This document shows positions 52,021 to 61,107 of a stretch of 64,000 nt of DNA, piece after piece. The notes beneath the pieces were generated by a model that saw nothing but the letters and a program-made list of their open reading frames with translations, was not told the DNA's origin and did no database searches. The stretch covers positions 62,001-126,000 of the forward strand of contig NZ_JARXVF010000004.1 of the NCBI RefSeq assembly GCF_029892515.1. The letters are read 5' to 3'. Made by a program: the position numbers and the translations under genes. Origin of the DNA: Pseudaminobacter soli (ex Li et al. 2025) (GTDB taxonomy: Bacteria; Pseudomonadota; Alphaproteobacteria; Rhizobiales; Rhizobiaceae). Numbering within the stretch: the stretch's first letter is position 1; every line of letters starts with the position of its first letter.

Positions 52021-53445
52021 TCAGTCGCGACCCAGACGCTGAAGGAAGCGGCGATAACTGGGTTGCTGGACCAGGAGACGGCCCCCGAGATCGCTCAGAA
52101 AAGCTGCGTCCTGCGGCTTGAGAGCGAGCGTGTTGTGCAGGGCGAGAATCCGTCGCGCCGTAGCCGGCTCGCGGACATCCGCGAGGGCGACCCGCACGAT
52201 CGACACGTCGAGGTCGCGACAAGAGGCACGGGCCCCCGCCTTATCGCAACGCCATCTCACCACTTCCTGCCGCCAGGAGGGCAGACGCCGTCGCAACTCG
52301 TCGAAGCTTTGGAGATTGGGAACGTTCATCAAGGCATCAGTGGCCGCCACGATCGCATCCTTGGCACTGGGGCTGTCGGGCGTCTCGGAAAGGTTTCCGC
52401 CAAGACGGGTCGACGCATCCACGACGACGAAGAGCAGATGCCGGACCCCGCTCGCCGTCTCCGCTGGCAATGGCTCGGGTGCTCCCCGGTTCAAGAGATG
52501 CAGAAGCGTCGACGTGCCGATGCCATCGACGAGCCCTCCATCATAGAGTTTTAGAAAATTGAGGTCGTCGGCGCTGCGATAGCGGTCGAGAGACTCCCGA
52601 TATTCCTGCTCGAGCAGCGTTTCCGGGCGGAATGCCGACCTTGCGGCTGCTGCTTTGGCGACCTCGGCATCCGGCGGACATTTCGAACGGTAGTTGCGCA
52701 GCGTGATCGGTGCGAATGCCACCGGCACAGCAGCAGACGCGGCGACGGCATATGCCAGCGGGTAGTCGTCGAAATTGCTGCAGATAGCGGCAAAGGAAGC
52801 GCGATCAAAGATGAAGGGCGCACGATTGTAGAGGTCGGTGGCATGGATCACCAGCTTGGGACGGCCAGGCCGATCCAGCATTCCCAGCGTGGCGCCATGG
52901 TATAGGTTGGCGTCCAGCCAGGGCGGCAGCCCGTTGCGATCATTGACTCCGCCGCGATAGCCACGCAGCAGGTTTGCCGGGCCGAAGCTGGTGCGCAGCG
53001 AAGCCTCGGCATTGCGCGCCAGGAAGTCGCGCTTAAAGCCGGGCAGCCCCGCCGGGCCGTATAGGGCGAAGTAGGAAGCCAGCATGGCGCCCCCAGACAC
53101 GCCTGCCGCGACAGCGACATCATCCGCCAGGTTGCGGCCGGCGGCAGTCGATGGCTCACGAGCGAGGCTGGCGAGAACCCCATAGCCGAAAGCGGCGGAG
53201 CGGGCACCGCCGCCGGAGACGGCGAGCACGATCGCCACATCGCCTCCCTGCGGCGGACTGGCTGTCGGGAGAGCCCCCGTGACAAGCTCGAGCGGCGCGT
53301 TGGTCGGGCGCGTGTCGGGCGCGGCGCATCCGGCAAGAAAGCAGGCCAGCGCCACAAGCGCTCCGAAGGGCTGTAGCCGTCGTGGCACTACCTGCAAGAA
53401 CGATCGGTGAGGGGTGGGTCGTCGTGAAAGAAGGGCAATCATCAT
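52021..53445 (-). CDS. Patatin-like phospholipase, lipoprotein
   Basis: 474 aa. A lipobox, LAGC with Cys40, follows a hydrophobic signal, so the mature protein is membrane-anchored outside the cytoplasm. The oxyanion loop is SGGGARSAAFGYG (77-89), the nucleophile is Ser117 in GVSGGA, and the catalytic Asp is in YDGGLVDGIG near residue 298. This Ser-Asp dyad defines patatin-type lipases and phospholipases. It stands alone. Role in membrane lipid turnover or export is inferred from family only. Confidence 0.9.
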   Translation of the reverse strand: MMIALLSRRPTPHRSFLQVVPRRLQPFGALVALACFLAGCAAPDTRPTNAPLELVTGALPTASPPQGGDVAIVLAVSGGGARSAAFGYGVLASLAREPSTAAGRNLADDVAVAAGVSGGAMLASYFALYGPAGLPGFKRDFLARNAEASLRTSFGPANLLRGYRGGVNDRNGLPPWLDANLYHGATLGMLDRPGRPKLVIHATDLYNRAPFIFDRASFAAICSNFDDYPLAYAVAASAAVPVAFAPITLRNYRSKCPPDAEVAKAAAARSAFRPETLLEQEYRESLDRYRSADDLNFLKLYDGGLVDGIGTSTLLHLLNRGAPEPLPAETASGVRHLLFVVVDASTRLGGNLSETPDSPSAKDAIVAATDALMNVPNLQSFDELRRRLPSWRQEVVRWRCDKAGARASCRDLDVSIVRVALADVREPATARRILALHNTLALKPQDAAFLSDLGGRLLVQQPSYRRFLQRLGRD

Positions 53446-53639
53446 CGGAATCGGGAGCGCTGCAACTGCCCTCCCCGGCGCTGGATTGGCAGAGAGCGAC
53501 GCCGACTTTCCAGTCCTTCAATTACAGGAGCCTTGCATGATTGCCGGCGCACCATTTTTTTCGAGCGCCTGCTGCATGCCGAGGCCGGTCCGTCTTCCTC
53601 TGCCCCTGCGGTTCACCGCGACCCGTTCCTATCGATCTC

Positions 53640-54125
53640 CTACTTCGCCGCGATAGCGAGCGTGAACAGCACGGACGCCACAAGCGAAGCCACCGTCCGG
53701 ACGTGGTTCCAGAAGGTCCAGTCCTGCAGATAGCGTGCCCACAGCGAGGCTCCCTGCTCAGCTGACGGATCGACTGCCGCGAGCGCGTCATTGAGCGGCA
53801 CATTGAAGATCACCGTGACGAGGAACATTCCGAGCACATAGATCACGCCGCCCGCGAGCGTGGCGATCGCACCGGATTCGCCCCATCGAAAAAAGGAGAG
53901 AAGCACCAGTGCTGCCCCAGCCAACGTAGTGCCGAGGAACAACGGCATGAACAGCGAGCGCAGGATCACCAAGTTGATGGAGTTCATGGCGGCGATTCCC
54001 GCCGCCTGGTCGATGCGGCCGAGCGAAGTCATGACGAAGGCCGAGAAGGCGAAATAGACCCCTGCGATCAGGCCGCAGCCGATGGCCGAAAACCAAAGCA
54101 GGCCGGTGGTGAGGAGCTGGCGCAT
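53640..54125 (-). CDS. DUF1772 membrane protein (anthrone-oxygenase-like)
   Basis: 161 aa with four hydrophobic segments and GLIAGVYFAFSAFVM at the start, typical of DUF1772 proteins, some of which resemble anthrone oxygenases. Start ATG at 54125 has GGAGG upstream. It lies only 3 bases after the NmrA-like gene, so the two form an operon opposite a TetR gene. It may be an oxidoreductive partner of the NmrA-type reductase. Confidence 0.85.
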   Translation of the reverse strand: MRQLLTTGLLWFSAIGCGLIAGVYFAFSAFVMTSLGRIDQAAGIAAMNSINLVILRSLFMPLFLGTTLAGAALVLLSFFRWGESGAIATLAGGVIYVLGMFLVTVIFNVPLNDALAAVDPSAEQGASLWARYLQDWTFWNHVRTVASLVASVLFTLAIAAK

Positions 54126-54128
54126 GGT

Positions 54129-54953
54129 TCAAGCCCTCCACACGCCGGCCGCGGCGGTCGCCCGGGCATAGTCGGAAAAGTCGCGCGCCGGACGTCCAAG
54201 TGCTTGCTCGACGCCATCCGTCACGTTCGCGTTGCGGCCGTCGAGCACGACGGTGAAAAGCTCGTCGAGCAGCGCGATGACGTCCTCCGGTACGCTGGCT
54301 TGGCGCATGTTGGCCGCGAAGGCTTCCGGCGAGAGTTGTCTGTAGCAGATCGGCCGCCCGGTGGCGTGCGCGATCTCAGCCGTAGCCTCGGCGAAGGTCA
54401 GGGCGCGGGGGCCCGTCACTTCATAGAGCTTATTCGCATGCCGCTCGTCGGTGAGAGCGGCGACGACCACGTCGGCGATGTCGTCGGCATCGATGAAGGG
54501 TTCGGGCACGGCGCCTGCCGGCAGCGAAATCTCACCGGCCAGCACGCCGTCGATCAGGTAGCCCTCGGAGAAATTCTGGTTGAACCAGCTGGCGCGCACG
54601 ATGGTCCAGGCGACGCCCGAAGCCCGAAGCGCCGCTTCTGCGGCTTGTGCGCCCGGTTCGCCGCGGCCCGACAGCAGCACCACGCGCTCGAGGCCCATCT
54701 TGCGAGCAAGCGCGCTCAGCTCCGCGATCGCTTCGGCAGCACCTTCGACTGCAAGATCGGGCTGATAGGTCACATAGGCCTTGGAAACGCCGTCGAGCGC
54801 GCTGCTCCAGGTCTCCGGTCGCGTCCAATCAAATGGGACGTTGGCCGAGCGCGACACCGCGCGGGTGGCTAAGCCACGCGCCTGCAGCCGCACGTTCACG
54901 CGGCCGCCGGTCTTTCCGCCACCGCCTGTAATGAGAATGGGACTATCTACCAT
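54129..54953 (-). CDS. NmrA-like NAD(P)-binding protein
   Basis: 274 aa from the ATG at 54953 (GAGGAG upstream). The dinucleotide motif is ILITGGGGKTGGRV at residues 6-19, with RVVLLSGRGEPG and VRASWFNQNFSEG in the core, as in NmrA/QOR2-type proteins that either reduce quinones or sense NAD(P). The frame extending to 55292 is rejected since it would cover the TetR promoter. It is probably controlled by the divergent TetR regulator. Confidence 0.9.
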   Translation of the reverse strand: MVDSPILITGGGGKTGGRVNVRLQARGLATRAVSRSANVPFDWTRPETWSSALDGVSKAYVTYQPDLAVEGAAEAIAELSALARKMGLERVVLLSGRGEPGAQAAEAALRASGVAWTIVRASWFNQNFSEGYLIDGVLAGEISLPAGAVPEPFIDADDIADVVVAALTDERHANKLYEVTGPRALTFAEATAEIAHATGRPICYRQLSPEAFAANMRQASVPEDVIALLDELFTVVLDGRNANVTDGVEQALGRPARDFSDYARATAAAGVWRA

Positions 54954-54984
54954 GGGGTTTCTCCTCGATCCACAATGCGAGAAT

Positions 54985-55025
54985 CTCTCGTATTTGCAAA
55001 AAGCGATAAACTCTCGTATTTTGCA
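54985..55025. promoter_or_regulatory. Direct repeats in the NmrA/TetR divergent promoter
   Basis: CTCTCGTATTTGCA (54985-54998) recurs as CTCTCGTATTTTGCA (55011-55025), 26 bases apart. It lies in the 100-base gap between the NmrA-like gene and the TetR gene and is the best candidate binding site. Confidence 0.55.
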
Positions 55026-55053
55026 CGTCAAGAACTTTTTTGAGGTGAGACGG

Positions 55054-55713
55054 ATGGCGGCACTAAAGTCAGGACAGAAACCGAAGGACACCGTGCCGAG
55101 CGGGCACGGGCTGGCGCGGCTCGTTCCAACGCAGAAGCGAAGCCGCGAACGCTTTGACCGCATCCTGGCCTGCGCGCAGGAACTGCTGCTGGAAAAGGGC
55201 AGCGAGGACTTTCGAATGAGCGATATCGTCGAGCGCACCGGCATCGCTTTCGGCTCGCTATACCAGTACTTCCCCGACAAGACGGCGATCATTGGAACGT
55301 TGGCCGAACGCTACAATGCGGTCGGACACGACTGCGTCCGGCGGGACCTATCGGCGATGAAGGAAGGTGCAGACCTCAATGCCGCGCTCTGCCGCATCAC
55401 TGACAGCTACTATCAAATGTTCCTCGACGAGCCGGTGATGCGCGACATCTGGCAGGCGACCCAGGCCGATCGGGCGCTACAGAAACTCGACGAAGAGGAC
55501 GGAGCCTTTCTTGCGAGCCTTCTCTCGGACGCCTTGCGAAGCCTCGCGCCGGACGTGCCCGAGGCTGCCCTCTCCACATTTTCTCAGCTAACGATGATCC
55601 TGATCGCGGCCGCGGTCCGCCAGGCCATTGCCCTGCCTCAGCAGGAAAGCCATCAGATGCTCGCCCTCTTCAAGCGAATGTTGCCGAAGGATTTGTCGGC
55701 GCTAGAGTCGTAA
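55054..55713 (+). CDS. TetR family transcriptional regulator
   Basis: 219 aa from the ATG at 55054. The N-terminal HTH is seen as FRMSDIVERTGIAFGSLYQYFPDKTAIIGTLAER, with an unusual hydrophilic 28-residue lead (MAALKSGQKPKD..). The remaining residues form the helical ligand-binding domain. It is divergent from the NmrA/DUF1772 pair and is expected to repress it. A direct repeat in the 100-base gap is the candidate operator. Confidence 0.9.
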   Translation: MAALKSGQKPKDTVPSGHGLARLVPTQKRSRERFDRILACAQELLLEKGSEDFRMSDIVERTGIAFGSLYQYFPDKTAIIGTLAERYNAVGHDCVRRDLSAMKEGADLNAALCRITDSYYQMFLDEPVMRDIWQATQADRALQKLDEEDGAFLASLLSDALRSLAPDVPEAALSTFSQLTMILIAAAVRQAIALPQQESHQMLALFKRMLPKDLSALES

Positions 55714-56276
55714 CTCGGGTCGAGGCGTTGGACCGACCCCAGGAGCGCGTCGGGCAAATTTCGGAGTGGCTCCGCTGCCTCGCTTCTTGACCGGCAATTA
55801 CGCGCATCTGGTAAGCGCAATGCCGCCGATCCCGGAGATGGCGAAATTGCTGTGGCTGATCACACATCCCGATCTTCGCCGCGCCGCCCGAATCCGCGCC
55901 GTGCTTGACCTTGTCGGGGAGCGACTATTCCAGCATCGCTGCTGTCTCGCCGGCGAGGCCGCCCCTCCGTTAAAATGGGCTGCATTCGGGATAGAGGTCA
56001 TATGCTACCCGCTCAGTCAGTGTCCGGGTGGCGGAACCATCGCAAGAGTTGAATGAGGCATGTGTCTCATGAACAACGAAGACGCAGCGGATGGTGAGCC
56101 GCATTCGGTCCTCCCAAGGGGGCCGTGCGGCGCTGTCGCTTAAACTCGTTGCCGAGCGGTCAGAAGGCCGTGTCTGGATCAGTTGAGATGGGCAATTAAC
56201 TGATGGATCGGCCGCCAAACCAGCGGAACATTATAGAGCTTGGGGCGTTTGGTCCGCGTAGCAGGGACGCTCCGCA
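55714..56276. other. Intergenic stretch with LysR remnant and cyo promoter
   Basis: Apart from the remnant at 55766-55960, nothing coding is supported. The right 250 bases should hold the promoter of the cyo operon; I see no clear regulatory dyad there. Confidence 0.4.
55766..55960 (+). pseudogene. LysR regulator C-terminal remnant
   Basis: The frame reads APLPRFLTGNYAHLV, then LLWLITHPDLRRAARIRAVL and DLVGERLF. WLITHPDLRR.ARIR..LDF is the common end of LysR effector domains. No HTH or start is present, so this is a truncated piece. Confidence 0.6.
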
Positions 56277-57209
56277 ATGGGTAGGTTGCAGATCCCTAAA
56301 GGCTTTCTGCGCGGCGCCCGTGGCGGTGCGATACCATGCCTACTGCTCAGCGTCGGGCTTGCCTCCTGTTCTGGCGGCGTGCTGGACCCGCTCGGCCCTG
56401 TGGGCGCGGGAAACGCGCTTATCCTCATTGACTCCACGGTGGTCATGCTGGCCATCGTCGTTCCGACGATACTATTGGCCTTCTGGGTAGCCTGGCGGTA
56501 CCGAGCGTCGAACCCCCGCGGGGAATACCTGCCTTACTGGTCCTATTCGGGACGGGTCGAAGCGGTCGTCTGGTCGATCCCGACCCTGACTGTCATGTTC
56601 CTTGGCGGTCTGATCTGGATCGGCTCCTACGAGCTCGACCCGTTCAGGCCGTTGCCCTCCAAAACTCCCCCCCTCGAGGTGCAGGTCGTTTCGCTCGACT
56701 GGAAGTGGCTTTTCATCTACCCCCAGCAGGGGATCGCGACCGTCAACCAGCTGGTGATCCCGGCCGCAACGCCGGTCCATTTCTCGATCACCTCGGCGAG
56801 CGTCTTCAACGCCTTCTTCGTGCCGCGCCTGGGCTCGATGATCTACGCCATGCCAGGCATGGTCTCGCAGTTGCACCTGCAGGCCGACGATCCGGCGCAG
56901 ACCCTGGGCATTTCTGCCCAGTTTTCCGGCGACGGCTTCTCCGACATGCAGTTCCAGGTGAAAAGCGTGCCTGCAGCCGACTTCGAAGCCTGGGTCGCGA
57001 GCATCCGGGGGACCGGCCCGGTTCTCGATCGAGCAGCATACGCGGAGCTGTTGCATCAGGCCCAGCGCGTACCGCCGTCGACCTACGGGGGGATCGATCC
57101 CCAGCTCTTCCTGGCCGTGGCCACTCAGGAGATCGCGCCGGGACCGGGGCCGCAGCCCGGGGGGCCGCATCACGCCGGGCGTGAAGTATCGACTGGCGGA
57201 AAGGACTGA
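56277..57209 (+). CDS. cyoA: Cytochrome o ubiquinol oxidase subunit II
   Basis: 310 aa. A lipobox-like LASC (Cys31) follows a signal, then two membrane helices (STVVMLAIVVPTILLAFWV and VEAVVWSIPTLTVMFLGGLIW) and a periplasmic cupredoxin-like domain with no CuA Cys pair, as expected for a quinol oxidase. VVSLDWKWLFIYP is the conserved subunit II segment. It opens the cyoABCD operon and lies 2 bases before cyoB. Known role: subunit of the proton-pumping bo-type quinol oxidase in the inner membrane. Confidence 0.95.
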   Translation: MGRLQIPKGFLRGARGGAIPCLLLSVGLASCSGGVLDPLGPVGAGNALILIDSTVVMLAIVVPTILLAFWVAWRYRASNPRGEYLPYWSYSGRVEAVVWSIPTLTVMFLGGLIWIGSYELDPFRPLPSKTPPLEVQVVSLDWKWLFIYPQQGIATVNQLVIPAATPVHFSITSASVFNAFFVPRLGSMIYAMPGMVSQLHLQADDPAQTLGISAQFSGDGFSDMQFQVKSVPAADFEAWVASIRGTGPVLDRAAYAELLHQAQRVPPSTYGGIDPQLFLAVATQEIAPGPGPQPGGPHHAGREVSTGGKD

Positions 57210-57211
57210 CG

Positions 57212-59224
57212 ATGCTTGGCAAACTCGACCTTTCAGCGATCCCGCTTTCTCAGCCAATCCCGCTGATTACCTCCTTCGTCGTCATCCTCATTGCCGTCGC
57301 CGTACTGATCCTGATCACCGTGAAAGGCTGGTGGCCGTATCTCTGGCACGAGTGGATAACCAGTGTCGACCACAAGCGGATCGGGATCATGTACTGCCTG
57401 CTGGGCGTCGTGATGCTGATCCGTGGCTTCGCCGACGCCATCATGATGCGCACCCATCAGGCGCTGGCCATCGATGCGCCCGGCTATCTGCCTCCGGAGC
57501 ACTACGACCAGGTATTCACGGCGCACGGCACGATCATGATCTTGTTCGGTGCAATGCCGCTGGTGCTGGGGTTCATGAACTTCCTGGTGCCGCTGCAGCT
57601 CGGCGTGCGCGATGTGGCGTTCCCGACCTTCAATTCGGTCGGCTTCTGGCTGACCGCGAGCGGCGCCCTGCTCGTCAACGTGTCTTTGTTCGTCGGCGAA
57701 TTCGCCCGCACCGGCTGGCTGCCTTATCCGCCACTCAGCGAGACGACCTACACGCCGGGCGTCGGCGTCGACTATTACCTCTGGGCCGTGCAGATCTCCG
57801 GGATCGGCACCCTGATCACGGGCATAAACATCGTCACCACGGTGCTGAAGATGCGTTGTCCCGGGATGAGCTTTCTGCGCATGCCGGTGTTCTGCTGGAC
57901 CGCGCTGGCCTCCTGCCTGCTGATCGTCGCCACTTTCCCGATCCTGACCGCCACGCTCGCGATGCTGACGCTGGATCGCTACCTCGGTTGGCACTACTTC
58001 ACGAACACCGCTGGCGGAAACCCGATGATGTTCGTCAATCTGGTATGGGCCTGGGGACATCCGGAGGTCTACATCCTGGTCCTGCCGGCCTTCGGCATCT
58101 TCTCCGAGATCTTCTCGACCTTCTCAGGCAAGCCGTTGTTCGGATACCGATCCATGGTCGCGGCCACTCTATTCATCTGCATAGTCTCCATGATGGTCTG
58201 GCTGCACCACTTCTTCACCATGGGCGCGGGCCCGGCAGTCAACACGTTCTTCGGCATCTCCTCGAGCGTTATCGCGGTCGGGACCGGAGTGAAGATCTAC
58301 AACTGGATCTTCACCATGTATGGCGGCCGTGTGCGCTTCGAGGTCCCCATGCTGTGGTCCATGGGCTTCATCTTCACCTTCATCATCGGCGGCCTGACAG
58401 GCGTGCTGCTCGCCATCCCGCCCGCGGACTTCGTGACCCACAACTCGATGTTTCTGGTGGCGCATTTCCATAATGTCATCATAGGCGGGGTGGTATTCGG
58501 AATCTTTGCAGGCCTGGAGTTCTGGTTTCCCAAGGCTTTCGGATTCCGGCTGCATGAAGGCTGGGGCAAGGCCGCCTTCTGGTTCGCCTTCATCGGCTTC
58601 TGGGTGACGTTCACGCCACTCTACATTTTGGGCCTGCTCGGCATGACACGGCGCCTGCAGCATATCAACATCGAGGCGTGGCGGCCCTGGCTATACATCT
58701 CGGTGATCGGGGTCGCCATCCTCATTCTGGGGGTGATCTCGCAAGTGATGCAGCTGGTGGTCAGCATCCGTGACCGCGATAAGCTCCGCGACGTGACGGG
58801 CGATCCGTGGGACGGCCGCTCCCTTGAATGGGCCACGCCTTCGCCCCCGCCCTTCTTCAACTTCGCCGTGATGCCGAACGTCGAAGGAGAAGAGGCCTAT
58901 TGGGGCATCAAACTGCGTGCGGTGGAGACACAACAGCTGTCCCCCGAGCCGAAATACGAGCCTATCCACATGCCGGTGAACAGCCCGGTTGGCTTCTACA
59001 CGGCCTTTTTTACCACAGTCTTCGGCTTTGCAATGGTCTGGTACATCTGGTGGCTCGCGGCCGTCGCGCTGGTCGCGGCCTTTGTGGGGTTCGTTGTCTT
59101 CGCCTGGAGGGACATTCACGAATTCGAGGTGCCGATCGAGCAGGTGGCCAGCGTGGATCGGGCACGCCGTGCGGCCCGTGAAGCCTTCCTCGAGAAGCTC
59201 ACCAGGCAGGAAGTACTGCCATGA
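57212..59224 (+). CDS. cyoB: Cytochrome o ubiquinol oxidase subunit I
   Basis: 670 aa, the catalytic subunit with heme b, heme o and CuB. Visible landmarks: WGHPEVYILVLP near residue 283 (CuB His and cross-linked Tyr), HHFFTMG near 331, and HFHNVIIGG near 418 with heme ligands. About fifteen hydrophobic segments are expected. It oxidises ubiquinol, reduces oxygen and pumps protons. It overlaps cyoC by 4 bases. Confidence 0.97.
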   Translation: MLGKLDLSAIPLSQPIPLITSFVVILIAVAVLILITVKGWWPYLWHEWITSVDHKRIGIMYCLLGVVMLIRGFADAIMMRTHQALAIDAPGYLPPEHYDQVFTAHGTIMILFGAMPLVLGFMNFLVPLQLGVRDVAFPTFNSVGFWLTASGALLVNVSLFVGEFARTGWLPYPPLSETTYTPGVGVDYYLWAVQISGIGTLITGINIVTTVLKMRCPGMSFLRMPVFCWTALASCLLIVATFPILTATLAMLTLDRYLGWHYFTNTAGGNPMMFVNLVWAWGHPEVYILVLPAFGIFSEIFSTFSGKPLFGYRSMVAATLFICIVSMMVWLHHFFTMGAGPAVNTFFGISSSVIAVGTGVKIYNWIFTMYGGRVRFEVPMLWSMGFIFTFIIGGLTGVLLAIPPADFVTHNSMFLVAHFHNVIIGGVVFGIFAGLEFWFPKAFGFRLHEGWGKAAFWFAFIGFWVTFTPLYILGLLGMTRRLQHINIEAWRPWLYISVIGVAILILGVISQVMQLVVSIRDRDKLRDVTGDPWDGRSLEWATPSPPPFFNFAVMPNVEGEEAYWGIKLRAVETQQLSPEPKYEPIHMPVNSPVGFYTAFFTTVFGFAMVWYIWWLAAVALVAAFVGFVVFAWRDIHEFEVPIEQVASVDRARRAAREAFLEKLTRQEVLP

Positions 59225-59916
59225 CGTATTCCGAGCTGCCCGCCAGCGTGGAAGCTATCCGCCGCGTCCGCGAAGACCCTCACCGGCTCGGTCATCGCGC
59301 CCATGGTCCGCAAGAACCCGTTGCGGGTGCTGGCCATGGCGAAACAGGCCCCGCCCGGAAGCGGATCATCGTCGGCTACGGCTTTTGGATCTATCTGCTC
59401 AGCGACATCGTGTTGTTCTCATGCTTTTTCGCGGCCTTCGCCGTGCTGCGGGGGGCGACCGCTGGCGGCCCGACGATTTCCCAAATTGTTGACATCCCCC
59501 GCGTGGCCATCGAAACGACGGCGCTGCTGCTGTCCAGCTACACCTGCATGCTCTCGTTTGCAGCCACGAACGCGCGGAGCGTCCTGTGGACCCAGATCTT
59601 CCTGCTGATCACCGGCTTCCTCGGTCTGGTATTCGTTCTACTTGAGCTGCAGGAGTTCATTGAGCTCGCTGCTCGAGGGATCACGCCTCAGGTCAGCGGG
59701 ATGCTCACGTCCTTCTTTGGCTTGGTGGGTCTGCACGGATTGCATGTCACACTTGGCGGGCTGTGGCTCGCCACCATGCTCGCCCAGGTGCAAGTCAAGG
59801 GCTTTCGGCCGGAGATCGTTCACCGACTGATCTGCTTCAACCTCTTCTGGCACGCTCTGGACATTGTCTGGATCGGGATCTTCACCATCGTCTATCTGTT
59901 GGGGAGCCTAGCATGA
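59221..59916 (+). CDS. cyoC: Cytochrome o ubiquinol oxidase subunit III
   Basis: 231 aa with five hydrophobic segments and the subunit III pattern FWIYLLSDIVLFSCFFAAFAVLRG and FGLVGLHGLHVTLGGLWL. It stabilises subunit I and the proton path. The start overlaps cyoB, and the stop overlaps cyoD (ATGA). The N-terminal 50 residues are a hydrophilic extension. Confidence 0.95.
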   Translation: MTYSELPASVEAIRRVREDPHRLGHRAHGPQEPVAGAGHGETGPARKRIIVGYGFWIYLLSDIVLFSCFFAAFAVLRGATAGGPTISQIVDIPRVAIETTALLLSSYTCMLSFAATNARSVLWTQIFLLITGFLGLVFVLLELQEFIELAARGITPQVSGMLTSFFGLVGLHGLHVTLGGLWLATMLAQVQVKGFRPEIVHRLICFNLFWHALDIVWIGIFTIVYLLGSLA

Positions 59917-60326
59917 GCAACCTCGAATCCGATCCCCACCTCTATACGGGTGTCCTAGACGACCGGGAAGATCACGCCCCTGGCGACGCGCCGGAGGAGA
60001 GCGCCGGCCATTGGGTGCGAAACGCCAATATAGGCCTCGGCTTCTCTATCGTGCTCACAATCGCGTCCTTCCTTCTGGCGGGCTCCAGTGCAATCTACGC
60101 GCCAGCCATTCCGGTCGCCCTGGTCGTGCTCGCTATCGCCCAGATGGGCGTACACCTGGTGTTCTTCCTCCACATCACGACAGGCCCGGACAACACCAAC
60201 AACATACTGGCTCTCGCCTTCGGCACGCTGGTTGTCTTCCTGATCGTCATCGGATCGATTTGGATCATGGCCAACCTAAACTACAATATGATGCCGACGG
60301 GGCAGCTGATGCAGATGCAGAGATAG
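59913..60326 (+). CDS. cyoD: Cytochrome o ubiquinol oxidase subunit IV
   Basis: 137 aa from the ATG at 59913. Three membrane segments: NIGLGFSIVLTIASFLLAG, IPVALVVLAIAQMGVHLVFFLHI and ILALAFGTLVVFLIVIGSIWIM, as in CyoD. It closes the operon. No heme O synthase (cyoE/ctaB) follows, so heme farnesylation must come from elsewhere in the genome. Confidence 0.93.
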   Translation: MSNLESDPHLYTGVLDDREDHAPGDAPEESAGHWVRNANIGLGFSIVLTIASFLLAGSSAIYAPAIPVALVVLAIAQMGVHLVFFLHITTGPDNTNNILALAFGTLVVFLIVIGSIWIMANLNYNMMPTGQLMQMQR

Positions 60327-60654
60327 CCGCGGGTCTGTAACACAAGTTCAGGCTATTGATCGTGTTCGACAGAACCATCAGGGCGCAGATTTAGCCTGCT
60401 CGCGGTTCGATCTTGACCCCACCTGATTTGCGCAGAGATGCCGTGCCTGCCGCACCCAAGTTAGGAGACGAGGCAGCTGCCTTTTCTACAGAATGACTGC
60501 GGTGGATGCGGTGTTCGACCCCATCGCGTGGAGCTAGCGGACGCGCATCGCTCAATAGGGCTAAGCCTCTCCAAGCACACAGACCAAGTGCTGGCCTGGA
60601 ACGCAGAAAAGCCCCGCCCCGGCGAACCGAGGCGGGTGCGCTATGAAAGACGGA
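60327..60654. other. Gap after cyoD
   Basis: No coding signal. It ends with the terminator of the convergent cupin gene at 60607-60636. Confidence 0.5.
60607..60636 (-). terminator. Rho-independent terminator of the cupin gene
   Basis: Leftward, the transcript forms a 10-bp stem (one wobble) from 60613-60622 and 60627-60636 closed by a UUCG tetraloop, followed by a short TTTT run (AAAA at 60607-60610). It lies 19 bases past the cupin stop. Confidence 0.8.
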
Positions 60655-61107
60655 TCAGGGAACCATTTGGAGGGTCTGAATGCCGTGGCGCTGCATGGCG
60701 GCGCCAATGCGGGCGAAATCGGGTTGCGCCTGCGGCTCCGCCGTCCCGATCTCCCGGAAGAAGGCGGTCATCGACCGTTCGATGAGGACCAGCATCCGCG
60801 CCGGCTTGTTGCCCTCGTTCACATAGTTGTGCGGCGCATCACGCCCTATGCGCACCGAAGTCCCAGCGCCTGCCACGACGGTCGTTGGCGGCATGTCGGC
60901 TGCAAAATGCCGGATGGTGATTTCACCGTCGATTACATAAAAGAGTTCGGGCGAGGCATGGCTGTGCGGCGGGGTGCCGGAGCCCGGCGGGACCTCCACC
61001 TCGACCAGTTCGAGGTTCGATCCCGCAGGGCCGCTCAGAAAGCGGATGCGGTCGGCAACGACCCAACAGGTCTCGCCGTTCAGCGTGGTGGTGACGTCAA
61101 TGCTCAT
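60655..61107 (-). CDS. Single-domain cupin protein
   Basis: 150 aa from the ATG at 61107, which has AAGGAG at a good distance; an ATG two codons earlier is too close. The cupin motifs are GTPPHSHASPELFYVIDGE and GRDAPHNYVNEGNKPARMLVLI, with His and Glu ligands for a metal ion. The family covers dioxygenases, isomerases and sugar or quercetinase-like proteins. It lies immediately downstream of the TetR gene (11-base overlap), so the TetR protein regulates it. Substrate unknown. Confidence 0.87.
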   Translation of the reverse strand: MSIDVTTTLNGETCWVVADRIRFLSGPAGSNLELVEVEVPPGSGTPPHSHASPELFYVIDGEITIRHFAADMPPTTVVAGAGTSVRIGRDAPHNYVNEGNKPARMLVLIERSMTAFFREIGTAEPQAQPDFARIGAAMQRHGIQTLQMVP

